Shown: positions 36,184 through 45,247, counted from the first letter of the stretch. The stretch is DNA of 64,000 bases from Maricaulis maris (GCF_036322705.1 NZ_AP027270.1:2047501-2111500); one strand, 5' to 3'. Notes: generated from the letters alone by a model not told the origin. A program made the numbers and translations.

Positions 36184-38930
36184 AAGTAGAGACCGCCGGA
36201 CGCGGAACCCGAGTTCAGACGCGCCAGCCCGGCCTGGTAATTGGCGAGCTGGGAATTGTAGTAGGCCGGAACCGTGCCGCCCTTCTTGCCGGCCTGCGGC
36301 CCCTTCAGCAATTCCTTCAGGGCGGGATCCATGGTCAGGTCACGATAGGCACGCTGGATCTTGGACAAGGCGTCCTGGATCGCCTCCATCGCACTCTCCG
36401 CCGAGTCCTTTTCCTTCAGGGACAGGGCATTGGGCAGGCCAAGCGCGAACAACGGCGGTCCGTCGCTCGTCTTCTTGTCCTTGTCGAGCAGGGAGCCGGT
36501 ATTGACGATCGCCCCCGGCGACATGCCGAGTGACTTGAGCAGGTCACGGCCTTCACTGCCGGCAAACAGCTCGATCGTCGAACCCTCTGCCGCCTTGATC
36601 CGCAACATGTCGCCATCGCTGGAGCGGCGCACATCGGCGCTGCCGCTCAGGACCAGCTTGGCGTTGATCTTGAAGGTCAGCGACCGCATCGTGTCATCGG
36701 CGTCGATCGAGATTTTCTTCCGGCGGCCGCCATCGACAGACAGGTAGAAGAAGTCATCGGCGCGGGCCGAGCTGCGGTCGGTCACGACGCGGCTGTCGGA
36801 ATAGGTCAGCGTGCCGGTCGGCAGGCCGAGCGCATCAAGCACGCTGTCATCGGTGGTCGAGAGGGCGAGGCCGGTCGCTTCGGCCAGACCGCCGCGCCCG
36901 GAAACCTGGGTCGACCAGTCGAGCGCGCCGGTGGTGCCATCAAGCCGGGCCGCGAAGGCATCGCGCTCGCCATTGAGGGTTCCGCCATTGATCCCGCCCA
37001 GCGTCTTGCCGGCGATGTAGATCTTGCCGTTGTCGACCTGGATGCCGGCCGCACTGTCGTCCGAGTCAGAGCCGACAAAGGTCAGAAAATCCGTGGACGG
37101 CGCGGCGCCGTCGGTCAGCTTCATGACGAAGGCATCGCGCACGCCGCCGGCATGCGCGGAGACGGGCGCGGTCGGGGCAAAGCTGCTGCCGGCTGCACCG
37201 GTCACATAAATGCCGCTCGCATCGATCGCGAGACCACCGATCCGGCCATCATCCAGATCGCCGAAATCCTGTTCCCAGAGCGCGGCAGAGGTATCGTCGG
37301 CGACGTCGAACTTGCGCAGGACGGCGCGGCCATCCTCCTCGCTGGCGACAACCAGATTGCCGTCTTCGGCAATGGCGATCGCGGATACTTTTTCATCACC
37401 GGTCGAACCGATGGACCGGGTCCAGAGCGTGGTGCCGCTGGCGTCGATGGCGCGGACATAACCGTCGCTGGTGCCGCCAGCATAATTATCGTCGCCAAAG
37501 GCACCGGCCGACTTGCCGGCGACATAGACCGTCCCGTCGTCGCCTATGGCGACCGTTCCGGCCTGGTCATCCTTGGTGCCGCCGAAGCGTTGGGTCCACT
37601 GCTCGACACCGCTGGCCGAGTATTTGACCACGACACTGTCGCTGCCACCGATCCGGGTGCTGTCACCGAGGCCGCCCTCGACCTTGCCCGCGACCACGAC
37701 ATTGCCGTCAGCGTCGGTAGCGATCGACAGGCCCTCGGCACTTTCGGCCGCGCCAAGCACACGGCTCCAGACGCGATTGCCGGTCGAATCATATTTGGCC
37801 AGCACCAGGTCCTGATCACCCTTGAGCGTCTGACCGTCGGTCGAGGCCGTTGTGTGTCCGACAACGAAGATACCGCCGTCACTGGACGCCACTGTCGCCT
37901 TGATCTCGAGCGGATTGTCTTCCTGCTTGATCCGGGTCTCACCCTCTTCGCCACCGACCACGGCCACTTCGGTCTCGTTCGGATCGGCGCTGAAGCGGGT
38001 TGTGTACCCGGTCTGCGTCGTGCCGCTGGCGAGGTCGGTGAGCTTGATCACCTGGCCGCCGGCAGTGTCGTTGATGCCGGAAACGCCGGCAAGATAAAGC
38101 GCCGGCTCAGCCGCCGAAGCCGAGAAGGAAATCGTCTCTGTGGACACACCGGCGATCAGGAAGCCGTAGTTGTTGCCCGGCACCACGCCGACATCATTCT
38201 TCTCGCCGATCTTGGTCCGCTCGAAGCGCGAGATCACGCCGGCGGCTTCCAGCTGCGTGTTGATGTGGTCGGAGATATTGTCGAGATTGCGCGTGGTGGC
38301 GCCCATATCGGCCAAGTCGATATTGATCGTCTGCGTGACACCACTCTTTTTCACCGAGATCGAGAACTGGACATCGCCGGTCAGGCTGGCGACCTCGGCG
38401 TCGAAATCGCCGCTGTGGATCGTATCGGTCTTGTATTGCGAAGTCCCGCGTGTGATCGCGACCTCGCTCTCGATCTTGGAGAGTTGCTCGCCCTTCAGAA
38501 GGGTCAGGCCGTCCAGGTCCATGTCATCAAAGAAGCTGTCGAACTGGGCCAGGCCGGACTGGAAACTCTTGTCGAGGAAATCACGCCGGCTGTCCGTCGT
38601 GGTCTTCTCCTTGGCTTCCTCGGCGAGCGAGGCCAGGCGCTTGAGACCCTGATGGAGGGAAAACAGCTGCTTGTAGTCATCCGGTCCATCAAGGCCGGAG
38701 AATTCACGATCAGGATTGTTGAAGAAGATGCCGTTGGCGAGGACCTTGCGGCTCATCTCTTCCAGCGTCATCAAATTCGGGGAGCCGAGCTCCCAGGGCG
38801 CAGCCGGCTTGGCGGGCTGACTACGGCTGGACGCGCTCGTCGACAACGCCGTGGACGAGGCAAGCGAGGTGTTGATACGTGAGTTGTACCACCCCGTCAG
38901 AACTCCAACATCCAGCCCGATCACGCTCAC
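36180..38930 (-). CDS. flaEY: FlaEY-like flagellar protein with beta-propeller repeats
   Basis: A 916-aa protein similar in size and setting to Caulobacter FlaEY, which lies next to the flagellin-modification genes and affects flagellin. The central part (about residues 330-640) has repeats such as DGTVYVAGKSAGAFGDDNYA and GIYVTGAAG that look like SBBP/quinoprotein beta-propeller blades. The flanks are helical and the last residues are Gly/Ser-rich. The GTG start at 38930 has AAAGGA 8 nt upstream and gives MSVIGLDVGVLTGWYNSRIN. It has no signal peptide. Whether it acts in regulation or is an exported, filament-associated protein is open. It is divergent from flmA. Confidence 0.65.
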   Translation of the reverse strand: MSVIGLDVGVLTGWYNSRINTSLASSTALSTSASSRSQPAKPAAPWELGSPNLMTLEEMSRKVLANGIFFNNPDREFSGLDGPDDYKQLFSLHQGLKRLASLAEEAKEKTTTDSRRDFLDKSFQSGLAQFDSFFDDMDLDGLTLLKGEQLSKIESEVAITRGTSQYKTDTIHSGDFDAEVASLTGDVQFSISVKKSGVTQTINIDLADMGATTRNLDNISDHINTQLEAAGVISRFERTKIGEKNDVGVVPGNNYGFLIAGVSTETISFSASAAEPALYLAGVSGINDTAGGQVIKLTDLASGTTQTGYTTRFSADPNETEVAVVGGEEGETRIKQEDNPLEIKATVASSDGGIFVVGHTTASTDGQTLKGDQDLVLAKYDSTGNRVWSRVLGAAESAEGLSIATDADGNVVVAGKVEGGLGDSTRIGGSDSVVVKYSASGVEQWTQRFGGTKDDQAGTVAIGDDGTVYVAGKSAGAFGDDNYAGGTSDGYVRAIDASGTTLWTRSIGSTGDEKVSAIAIAEDGNLVVASEEDGRAVLRKFDVADDTSAALWEQDFGDLDDGRIGGLAIDASGIYVTGAAGSSFAPTAPVSAHAGGVRDAFVMKLTDGAAPSTDFLTFVGSDSDDSAAGIQVDNGKIYIAGKTLGGINGGTLNGERDAFAARLDGTTGALDWSTQVSGRGGLAEATGLALSTTDDSVLDALGLPTGTLTYSDSRVVTDRSSARADDFFYLSVDGGRRKKISIDADDTMRSLTFKINAKLVLSGSADVRRSSDGDMLRIKAAEGSTIELFAGSEGRDLLKSLGMSPGAIVNTGSLLDKDKKTSDGPPLFALGLPNALSLKEKDSAESAMEAIQDALSKIQRAYRDLTMDPALKELLKGPQAGKKGGTVPAYYNSQLANYQAGLARLNSGSASGGLYF

Positions 38931-39106
38931 CGCGAAAATCCTTTTCACCTGACTGCTCACAATGCGCCCGAAACACGAAGAAAGTGTTGCCAGACAAGGT
39001 AAACCGGATCGAGACAAGTTGAGGGAGCCGGCCCGGGCCCGGCGGCCTGCCGGGTGGCTGACACGGGCGGCCAAAACCTGTTACCGTCGGGGCGACACAA
39101 ACAGGC

Positions 39107-39122
39107 CTAACGCCGCGTTAAC
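39107..39122. promoter_or_regulatory. CtrA-like box between flaEY and flmA
   Basis: CTAA-CGCCGCG-TTAAC differs from TTAA-N7-TTAAC at one base only. It is 48 bp upstream of flmA, a plausible activation position, and could also affect the divergent flaEY. Confidence 0.5.
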
Positions 39123-39169
39123 CTTGCCAGCGCAGCGTCGATCACTGGATACGAATCGCGAGGCCCAGC

Positions 39170-40243
39170 ATGTCGAACCGGACAGCGACCCAACTGCCTT
39201 TCGAGGAAATGATGAACCAACGCTCCTTCCTCGACCCGCGCATGCCACTGGATGGCAAAACCATTCTCGTCACCGGCGGGACGGGCTCGTTCGGCCGCAA
39301 GCTGACCGAGACCATCTGTGCGGAATACAAGCCCAAGAAGCTGATCATCTTCTCGCGTGACGAACTCAAACAGTATGAAATGGCTCAGGATTTTTCGCCC
39401 AGCGATTATCCCTTCCTGCGCTATTTCATCGGCGATGTGCGCGATGAGTCGCGGCTCGACCAGGCCATGCGGGACGTCGATATCGTCATCCACGCCGCGG
39501 CGCTGAAGCATGTCCCGATCGCCGAATACAATCCGTTCGAGTGCATCAAGACCAATGTCATGGGCGCCGAGAATGTGGTGCGGGCCGCGATCAAGCGTGG
39601 CGTCAGCCATGTCTGCGCCCTGTCCACGGACAAGGCCGCCAACCCGATCAATCTCTATGGCGCCTCTAAACTGGCGGCGGATAAAATATTCACCGCGGCC
39701 CAGCACATGGGTGGTGAGGGCGGACCGGTCTTTTCAGTGGTGCGCTACGGCAATGTGGTCGGTTCGCGCGGCTCGGTCATTCCCTATTTCCGCCGCCTGA
39801 TCGATTCGGGCGCCAAGGAATTGCCGATCACGGATCCGCGCATGACCCGCTTCTGGATCACCCTCGAGCAGGGCGTCAATTTCGTCCTGTCGAGCCTGTC
39901 CATGGCCCGCGGCGGCGAGATCTTCGTGCCGAAGATTCCCTCCATGAGCACCGCCGACCTGGCCCGTACGATGGCGCCGCATCTGCCGCACAAGGTGATT
40001 GGCATCCGGCCCGGCGAGAAGCTGCACGAAATCATGATTCCGGAAGATGATGCCCGGAGCACGATCGAGCTCGTTGACCGCTTCGCCATCCTGCCCGCAC
40101 ATGGCGCCAAGGTGACGGCGCGCTACCTGGCTACCGGTGGCCATCTGGTCCCGGACGGGTTCAGCTATGCCTCGAACACCAATCCGGAACAGCTCACAGA
40201 CGCGGCCCTGCGCCAACTGATCGGCATGGCCGCCGCGGCCTAG
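39170..40243 (+). CDS. flmA: UDP-GlcNAc 4,6-dehydratase/5-epimerase (PseB-type), first step of pseudaminic-acid synthesis
   Basis: A 357-aa extended SDR enzyme that converts UDP-GlcNAc to the 4-keto-6-deoxy sugar that starts the nonulosonic-acid pathway for flagellin. The NAD(P) site is TGGTGSFGRK; LIIFSRDELKQYEMAQDF is typical of PseB; the catalytic part reads STDKAANPINLYGASKLAAD (YxxxK). Start 39170 (MSNRTATQL) is used; ATG at 39209 (MMNQRSF) is possible. It shares its stop codon bases with flmB, which performs the next step, in a convergent CTAG overlap. Confidence 0.9.
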   Translation: MSNRTATQLPFEEMMNQRSFLDPRMPLDGKTILVTGGTGSFGRKLTETICAEYKPKKLIIFSRDELKQYEMAQDFSPSDYPFLRYFIGDVRDESRLDQAMRDVDIVIHAAALKHVPIAEYNPFECIKTNVMGAENVVRAAIKRGVSHVCALSTDKAANPINLYGASKLAADKIFTAAQHMGGEGGPVFSVVRYGNVVGSRGSVIPYFRRLIDSGAKELPITDPRMTRFWITLEQGVNFVLSSLSMARGGEIFVPKIPSMSTADLARTMAPHLPHKVIGIRPGEKLHEIMIPEDDARSTIELVDRFAILPAHGAKVTARYLATGGHLVPDGFSYASNTNPEQLTDAALRQLIGMAAAA

Positions 40244-41406
40244 GTGCCAAGCGCCGCCGCAAGGGCGTCGGTCACGCGACCGGGATCCTCATCCGTCATG
40301 CCGAAAAAGAGCGGCAGGGACAGGGTGCGCGCGTAATAGCGCCGCGCACCCGGCAGGTCCTGCCGGCCATAGCGCGCCGTGTAGAAAGGCTGGTCGGGGA
40401 CCGGGATATAGTGGACCTGGCTGCCGATCCCCTGCCCGGCGAGCGCGGCCATGATCTCGCCCCGGCTCCGGCCGATCGCCTCGAAATCGATCCGCACCGG
40501 ATAGAGGTGGAGGCAGGGATCACAGTCCGGCGTGCGCTGCAACGGCGCGACAGGCAGGTTGGCCCGGGACAATGCGGCATCATAAGCCTGTGCCAGCTCC
40601 CGGCGGCGGGCCGTGAACGCGCCCAGCCGCCGAAGCTGGGACAGGGCGAGCGCAGCCTGGATGTCGCTGAGCCGGTAATTCCACCCCAAGGCCTGCATTT
40701 CGTGCCACCAGGGCTCGCTCTCGCTGCGCTCGTGCCGGGCTGTGTCGCGCTCGATGCCGTGGCTGCGCAGCAGCCGCATCCGGCGCGCCAGCGCGGCGTC
40801 GCGGGTCGTCACCATGCCGCCCTCGCCCGCCGCGATCGTCTTGACCGGGTGAAAAGAGAAGGTCGCCGCGCGCGCATGACGGCCATTGCCGACCGGCTCG
40901 CCCTTCCAGCGGGAACCGACGGCGTGGCAGGCGTCCTCCACGAGCACAGCGCCCGCCGCCGAGACCAGCTCAGCCATCTCGTCAATCGCCTCGCACTGGC
41001 CGGCCAGATGGACCTGGAGCGCGACACGGGCGTGGCCGTCGGCCCGGCCGATCGCCTCTGCCAGACTGGCCGGCGTCATCAGCCCGGTGTCGGGATCGAC
41101 ATCCGCGAACACAACCTCCGCGCCACAATACAAGGCCGCATTCGCGGTCGCCATGAAGGTAATCGCCGGCACGATGCAGACATCGCCGGGCCCCACCCCC
41201 TCGGCGGCAAGGGCCAGATGGAGCGCGGTCGTGCCATTGGAGCAGGCGACGGCATGGTCGGCTCCGACCGCCTCGGCGAAGGCCTCTTCGAGCGCCTCGA
41301 TTGTCGGACCGGTCGTCAACCAGTCGCCGCGCAGCACTTCGACCACGGCCGCGATATCGCTGTGATCGATTGACTGGCGCCCATAGGGCAGAAACCGATT
41401 GGCCAT
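40240..41406 (-). CDS. flmB: PLP-dependent sugar aminotransferase (PseC-type)
   Basis: A 388-aa DegT/DnrJ/EryC1 aminotransferase that aminates the FlmA product at C4. PLP lysine K189 lies in FSFHPVKTIAAGEGG; SNGTTALHLALAA and VEDACHAVGSRW are other cofactor-binding parts. It opens with MANRFLPYGRQSIDHSDIAA, a standard start for the family. It is on the strand opposite flmA and shares the CTAG stop junction, so the two are separately expressed. The upstream neighbour on the same strand is flagellin copy 1. Confidence 0.9.
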   Translation of the reverse strand: MANRFLPYGRQSIDHSDIAAVVEVLRGDWLTTGPTIEALEEAFAEAVGADHAVACSNGTTALHLALAAEGVGPGDVCIVPAITFMATANAALYCGAEVVFADVDPDTGLMTPASLAEAIGRADGHARVALQVHLAGQCEAIDEMAELVSAAGAVLVEDACHAVGSRWKGEPVGNGRHARAATFSFHPVKTIAAGEGGMVTTRDAALARRMRLLRSHGIERDTARHERSESEPWWHEMQALGWNYRLSDIQAALALSQLRRLGAFTARRRELAQAYDAALSRANLPVAPLQRTPDCDPCLHLYPVRIDFEAIGRSRGEIMAALAGQGIGSQVHYIPVPDQPFYTARYGRQDLPGARRYYARTLSLPLFFGMTDEDPGRVTDALAAALGT

Positions 41407-41539
41407 GGCCGGTACTCCCTGCGGCAGCGCCGGCTCTGCGGCGCCTGACCGTGCTCTGGATCATGGATTGAGTCGCCGAAACGGAAACGGCCCCCGAAAG
41501 CCGGGAGCCGCGCCGTGGTGGTGGAGACTGCCGGGCGGC

Positions 41540-42373
41540 TTAGCCGCCGAAGAGGTTCAGGATGATCTGCGGCTGGCCATTGGCGATGGACAGCGCCTGG
41601 ACACCCAGCTGCTGCTTGACCTGGAGGGCCTGCAGGTTGGCGCTTTCAACGGCCAGGTCAGCATCGACGAGGTTGCCGACACCCTTGGTCAGGGAGTCCA
41701 CAAGGCGACCGACGAAGTTGGAGTGCGCTTCCAGCTTCTTGGTGTCCGAGCCGAGATTGGCGAGGGCCTGGTTCACATTGTCGAGCGAGGTCTTGATCGC
41801 GGCGACGGCTGCGGTGGCGAGGGTCACGGTGCCGAGGCTGGCGGTGTTGGCGATCGTGATGATCGTGCCGCCAATGCTCATGTCCTGGGATTTCAGGGTG
41901 ACCGAGCGAGCCGCGTCGGCATCCGCGAGGAACTCGATGCCGTTGGTGATCGTGCCGTTGAGGATATTCGCGCCGTCGAATTCGGCATTCTGAAGAATGA
42001 CATTGACCTGGTCGAGCAGCGCCTTGAAATCACCGTCATAAGCCTGCCGGGAGAAGGTATCGAGCGAGGGGTCCATCGCCGCAGTCGCTTTCTCGCGCAT
42101 CTGCACCAGAAGATCCGAGATCGACTCGCCGGCGGCCAGCGCCACGTCACCAATCGTCGTCGCCCGGTCGAGCCCGGTCTGGACGGCACCGAGGGCGCGG
42201 ATATCGGCCCGCATGCCCTGTGCAACCGCGTAGATCGCCGTATTGTCCTTGGCGCCCGCGACCTTCAGGCCGGTATTGATGCGGTTCTGAACACCCAACA
42301 TGTCGTCATTGGTCTTGTTCAGGTTTTGCAGAGCGATCATCGCTCCGGTGTTGGTGTGGACGCTCATAGTCAT
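41540..42373 (-). CDS. Flagellin (divergent copy 1)
   Basis: A 277-aa flagellin with the N-terminal coiled-coil sequence MIALQNLNKTNDDMLGVQNR and C-terminal QQLGVQALSIANGQPQIILN. The central variable part is short, as in Caulobacter 25-29 kDa flagellins. It differs clearly from the other two copies (for example NTAIYAVAQGMRADIRALGA against GGVYAIAQKMRSDVAGYGAV). I chose ATG 42373 (MTMSVHTN) for its GGGAG 9 nt upstream. A sigma-54 promoter lies at 42433. It is likely a class-IV filament gene subject to FlbT/FlaF control and FlmG glycosylation. Confidence 0.93.
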   Translation of the reverse strand: MTMSVHTNTGAMIALQNLNKTNDDMLGVQNRINTGLKVAGAKDNTAIYAVAQGMRADIRALGAVQTGLDRATTIGDVALAAGESISDLLVQMREKATAAMDPSLDTFSRQAYDGDFKALLDQVNVILQNAEFDGANILNGTITNGIEFLADADAARSVTLKSQDMSIGGTIITIANTASLGTVTLATAAVAAIKTSLDNVNQALANLGSDTKKLEAHSNFVGRLVDSLTKGVGNLVDADLAVESANLQALQVKQQLGVQALSIANGQPQIILNLFGG

Positions 42374-42432
42374 TGCGACATTCTCCCGCGATCTCAATCA
42401 CCGCCATTCAGCGGCTGTTCGGAACGGGTTGC

Positions 42433-42447
42433 GCAAGAGCCGTGCCG
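42433..42447 (-). promoter_or_regulatory. Sigma-54 promoter of flagellin copy 1
   Basis: Read on the minus strand: CGGCAC-GGCTC-TTGC, with the GG and GC cores 10 nt apart. It is about 60 nt upstream of the start. TTGCCGGG elements at about 42531 and 42564 lie 85-120 bp further upstream and are likely enhancers. Confidence 0.75.
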
Positions 42448-42597
42448 TTTTGGCACGCCACGTAAAACGTAGTTGATTCATATAGTTGAGTGAGAGTTAG
42501 CGTCGCTTGGGCGGATCGGTCAACCCGCGCTTGCCGGGACAAATATGCCCGGGGGGTCAATTTTTGCCGGGTCAGACGCCCGGTTCGGCCCGGATCA

Positions 42598-42963
42598 CTA
42601 GGCCCGCTGATCGATCAGCCCGGCACTGCGCGTGCGGAGGAATTCCATCAGATCGCCGTGCTTTTCCGGCGGCCAGCGGCGAACGGTTTCGCCGGTATCC
42701 TGGTCGACCAGGAGGTAGATGTACTCGCCCGACTTATCATCCTGGAGGATCTTCAGGCGCGAGTTGCCCAAGGCCTCGGCCGCCAGACGCTCGAGGTCTG
42801 CGGACGACTGTTCGGGCCGGTTGCCCGTCGCAGCCGAACGGTCGGCGTCCTGAACAGGCTCTACCCGCCGCACGCCTTCGCGTGGACGGTCAGTTGAAAT
42901 GTCTCTGCTCTCGGCGATGGGTGCCAGGGGAGCAGATCTCGGATTGAACACCGTTTCTGCCAT
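42598..42963 (-). CDS. flaG: FlaG family protein
   Basis: A 121-aa protein. Its C-terminal half (NSRLKILQDDKSGEYIYLLV, DQDTGETVRRWPPEKHGDLM) is the FlaG domain. FlaG proteins affect filament length or flagellin export. The N-terminal half is Arg/Asp-rich and variable. It lies between flagellin copies 1 and 2 on the same strand. Confidence 0.88.
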   Translation of the reverse strand: MAETVFNPRSAPLAPIAESRDISTDRPREGVRRVEPVQDADRSAATGNRPEQSSADLERLAAEALGNSRLKILQDDKSGEYIYLLVDQDTGETVRRWPPEKHGDLMEFLRTRSAGLIDQRA

Positions 42964-43061
42964 TTTTCTGTTCGCTGACGCGGATGCGTCGGCGCCTCAT
43001 ACATTCTTCGCGTCGACCGCGGAGGCGGATGGCGGAGCGAACTCCGCCATCCAGTCCGCGA

Positions 43062-43886
43062 TTAACGGAAGTAACCCAGGATCGTGCTGGGCGCCGAGTT
43101 GGCGATCGACAGAGCCTGAACGCCAAGCTGTTGCTTGACCTGCAGGGACTGAAGACGCGCGCTCTCTTTGGCCAGGTCTGCATCGACCAGGTTGCCGATA
43201 CCCTTTTCCAGGGCGTCAGACAGCTTGCCGACGAAACCCTTGTGGATCTCCAGCGACTTGGACGCGGTGCCGAGCTTGGCCAGCGAAGCGTTCAGGTTGT
43301 CGAGAGAGGTTTCGATCGTGGCGACGAGCGTGGACGCATCGCCAGCCGAGGCGAAGGACGCCGCTGCGGCGACCGTCACGACGCCACCAGCCAGAGAGAA
43401 GTTCTGGTCGGAAATGGTGATCGTGTTGGAACCGTCAGCATTGGCCAGGGCCGAGATCGAGGTGACCGAACCATTAATCAGGTTCGTGCCGTTGAACTCG
43501 GCATTGGAGACGATCGTGGTCACCTGGTCGCGGAGGGCCTTGAAGTCCTCGTTGAGCGCGGTGCGCGAGGCCGTGTCGAGCGAATTGTCGGACCCGGCGA
43601 GCGCCTTTTCCTTCATCTCGATCAGGATGTCGCCGATGGCCTCACCGGCTGCCAGAGCCACGTCCGTGGTCGACGCGGCCAGATCCAGCGATTGGCCGAC
43701 AGCGCCATACCCGGCAACGTCCGAACGCATTTTCTGGGCGATCGCGTAGACGCCGCCATTATCCTTGGCGGATGCAATAGCCAGACCGGTGTTGATGCGG
43801 TTCTGGACCTGCTCCATGTCACGGTTGGTCTGGTTGAGGTTCTGCAGCGCAACCATGGCGCCGGCATTGGTGTTGATTGTAGCCAT
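43062..43886 (-). CDS. Flagellin (copy 2)
   Basis: A 274-aa flagellin beginning MATINTNAGAMVALQNLNQT and ending QQLGVQALSIANSAPSTILG. It is about 80% identical by eye with copy 3, including the central TISDQNFSLAGGVVTVAAAA region, so the two are recent duplicates. The start at 43886 is clear; the open frame upstream is promoter sequence. A sigma-54 promoter lies at 43960. A perfect 11-bp stem with a CGAA loop (43027-43052) follows the gene but has no U-tract. Confidence 0.95.
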   Translation of the reverse strand: MATINTNAGAMVALQNLNQTNRDMEQVQNRINTGLAIASAKDNGGVYAIAQKMRSDVAGYGAVGQSLDLAASTTDVALAAGEAIGDILIEMKEKALAGSDNSLDTASRTALNEDFKALRDQVTTIVSNAEFNGTNLINGSVTSISALANADGSNTITISDQNFSLAGGVVTVAAAASFASAGDASTLVATIETSLDNLNASLAKLGTASKSLEIHKGFVGKLSDALEKGIGNLVDADLAKESARLQSLQVKQQLGVQALSIANSAPSTILGYFR

Positions 43887-43959
43887 TTCTTGGCCCTTTC
43901 CATTCTGGTGATGCGCGGACGTTCTGCCCGCCGGGTCTTCTGACCCACACAAAGGAAGA

Positions 43960-43974
43960 GCAAAGCTGGTGCCA
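43960..43974 (-). promoter_or_regulatory. Sigma-54 promoter of flagellin copy 2
   Basis: On the minus strand: TGGCAC-CAGCT-TTGC, an exact match to the sigma-54 consensus, 74 nt upstream of the start codon. Confidence 0.85.
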
Positions 43975-44016
43975 GTTGGTGATTGACCTCGAAGGTTAAT
44001 TCCGAGTCGCGTGATT

Positions 44017-44122
44017 CGGCGGGATGTTTTTGCCCGGTCGATTGTTCCGCGGTAACCATTCACTCGGCAGAATCTGCCGCTTCAGGGGGCGAAATCACCA
44101 GGCAATTTTTGCCGATCGGCAA
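44017..44122. promoter_or_regulatory. Palindrome cluster upstream of flagellin copy 2, likely FlbD enhancers
   Basis: CGGCGGGATGTTTTTGCCCG starts at 44017; CGGCA-GAATC-TGCCG at 44065-44079 has the same design as the flgI palindrome; TTGCCGATCGGCAA at 44109-44122 is a perfect 14-bp palindrome. They lie 45-150 bp upstream of the sigma-54 promoter at 43960. Confidence 0.6.
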
Positions 44123-44132
44123 GATTTTATGA

Positions 44133-44148
44133 TTAATTTCAGGTTAAT
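44133..44148. promoter_or_regulatory. CtrA-like box in the flagellin 2-3 gap
   Basis: TTAA-TTTCAGG-TTAAT matches the CtrA consensus except for the last base. It is about 250 bp upstream of flagellin copy 2, so a role in transcription of that gene would be from a distance; it may be chance in this AT-richer gap. Confidence 0.35.
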
Positions 44149-44191
44149 GGCTGAAAATGGACATGCCAAAGCGCCAGCGCCGGCGAATCTG

Positions 44192-44227
44192 AAAAAAATG
44201 ACCGGGATCGCCATGAGGCGATCCCGG
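44192..44227 (-). terminator. Rho-independent terminator of flagellin copy 3
   Basis: An 11-bp stem CCGGGATCGCC / GGCGATCCCGG with an ATGA loop, and seven A on its left (a U-tract on the minus strand). It starts 11 nt past the flagellin stop. Confidence 0.88.
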
Positions 44228-44237
44228 CCGGACGAAC

Positions 44238-45065
44238 TTAGCCGAAGAACGACAGAATGGTCTGCGGAGCCTGGTTGGCGATGGAGAGTGCCTGGACACC
44301 CAGCTGCTGCTTGACTTGCAGCGACTGGAGCCGTGCACTTTCCTTGGCCAGGTCGGCGTCGACCAGATTGCCAATTCCGACTTCCAGCGCGTCGGACAGC
44401 TTCGTCGTGAAGTTCTTGTGAATTTCCAAGGACTTCGAAGCAGTTCCGAGCTTTGCCAGAGCCGTACTCAGATTGTCGAGAGACGTTCCGATCGTCGTCA
44501 CAAGTGTCGACGCGTCTCCTGCCGATGCGAAGGAACTCGTCGCAGCCACCGTCACGACACCACCGCCCAGAGTAAAGTTCTGGTCGGAAATGGTGATCGT
44601 GTTGGAGCCGTCAGAGTTGGCCAGAGCCGAGACAGAGGTCACAGTCCCGTTGATCAGGTTTGTGCCGTTGAACTCAGCATTGGAGGTAATCGTGGCGATC
44701 TGATCCCGCAGGGCCTTGAAGTCTTCGTTCAGGGCCGTCCGCGAGGACGCATCAAGCGTTGCATCAGATGCCGCGAGCGCCTTCTCCTTCATCTCGATCA
44801 GGATATCCGAAATTGCCTCACCGGCAGCCAGAGCCACATCGGTGACAGACGTCGCGAGGTCCAGGCTTTGCCCGACCACACCATAACCATTGACCTGGGA
44901 GCGCATGCGTTGGGCGACGGCGTACACGCCGCCATTATCCTTCGCACTGGCAATTTCCAGGCCTGTGTTGATGCGATTCTGAACCTCGTTCATGTCCATG
45001 TTCGTCTTGTTCAGATTCTGCAGGGCAATCATCGCCCCAGCGTTGGTGTTGACAGAAAGTGCCAT
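44238..45065 (-). CDS. Flagellin (copy 3)
   Basis: A 275-aa flagellin beginning MALSVNTNAGAMIALQNLNK. It is very close to copy 2 in the conserved ends and much of the centre (TISDQNFTLGGGVVTVAATS). ATG 45065 is chosen by alignment with copy 2; five more in-frame residues lie upstream. Its own sigma-54 promoter (45140) and terminator (44192) make it a single-gene unit. Serine/threonine residues in the centre are possible glycosylation sites. Confidence 0.95.
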   Translation of the reverse strand: MALSVNTNAGAMIALQNLNKTNMDMNEVQNRINTGLEIASAKDNGGVYAVAQRMRSQVNGYGVVGQSLDLATSVTDVALAAGEAISDILIEMKEKALAASDATLDASSRTALNEDFKALRDQIATITSNAEFNGTNLINGTVTSVSALANSDGSNTITISDQNFTLGGGVVTVAATSSFASAGDASTLVTTIGTSLDNLSTALAKLGTASKSLEIHKNFTTKLSDALEVGIGNLVDADLAKESARLQSLQVKQQLGVQALSIANQAPQTILSFFG

Positions 45066-45139
45066 TGTTGTGCTCTCCATTCTGGATGCGTGTCAGGTCG
45101 AATTTTTCGGCCCTGAGCGTTTTGCTCGGGACTGACTTC

Positions 45140-45154
45140 GCAAGCACCGTGCCG
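45140..45154 (-). promoter_or_regulatory. Sigma-54 promoter of flagellin copy 3
   Basis: On the minus strand: CGGCAC-GGTGC-TTGC with 10 nt between the GG and GC cores, 75 nt upstream of the start. Confidence 0.78.
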
Positions 45155-45200
45155 TTAGGACGACACATTATCCGATGGAAAAACAGTCGGTTAGGACATT

Positions 45201-45229
45201 AAAAAAGGCACCTTCCGGAGAAGGTGCCT
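45201..45229 (-). terminator. Rho-independent terminator of flbT-flaF
   Basis: Stem AGGCACCTT / AAGGTGCCT with six A on its left, 37 nt past the flaF stop on the minus strand. Confidence 0.85.
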
Positions 45230-45247
45230 GTTCCTGCCTGCCCGTTA

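Noticed and set aside
38990-39020. TGGCAA-type sequence upstream of flaEY as a sigma-54 promoter
   Set aside because: No GC core at the required 10-nt spacing.
43027-43052. Rho-independent terminator of flagellin copy 2
   Set aside because: The stem is perfect but no U-tract follows on the minus strand, so it is mentioned only in the gene entry.
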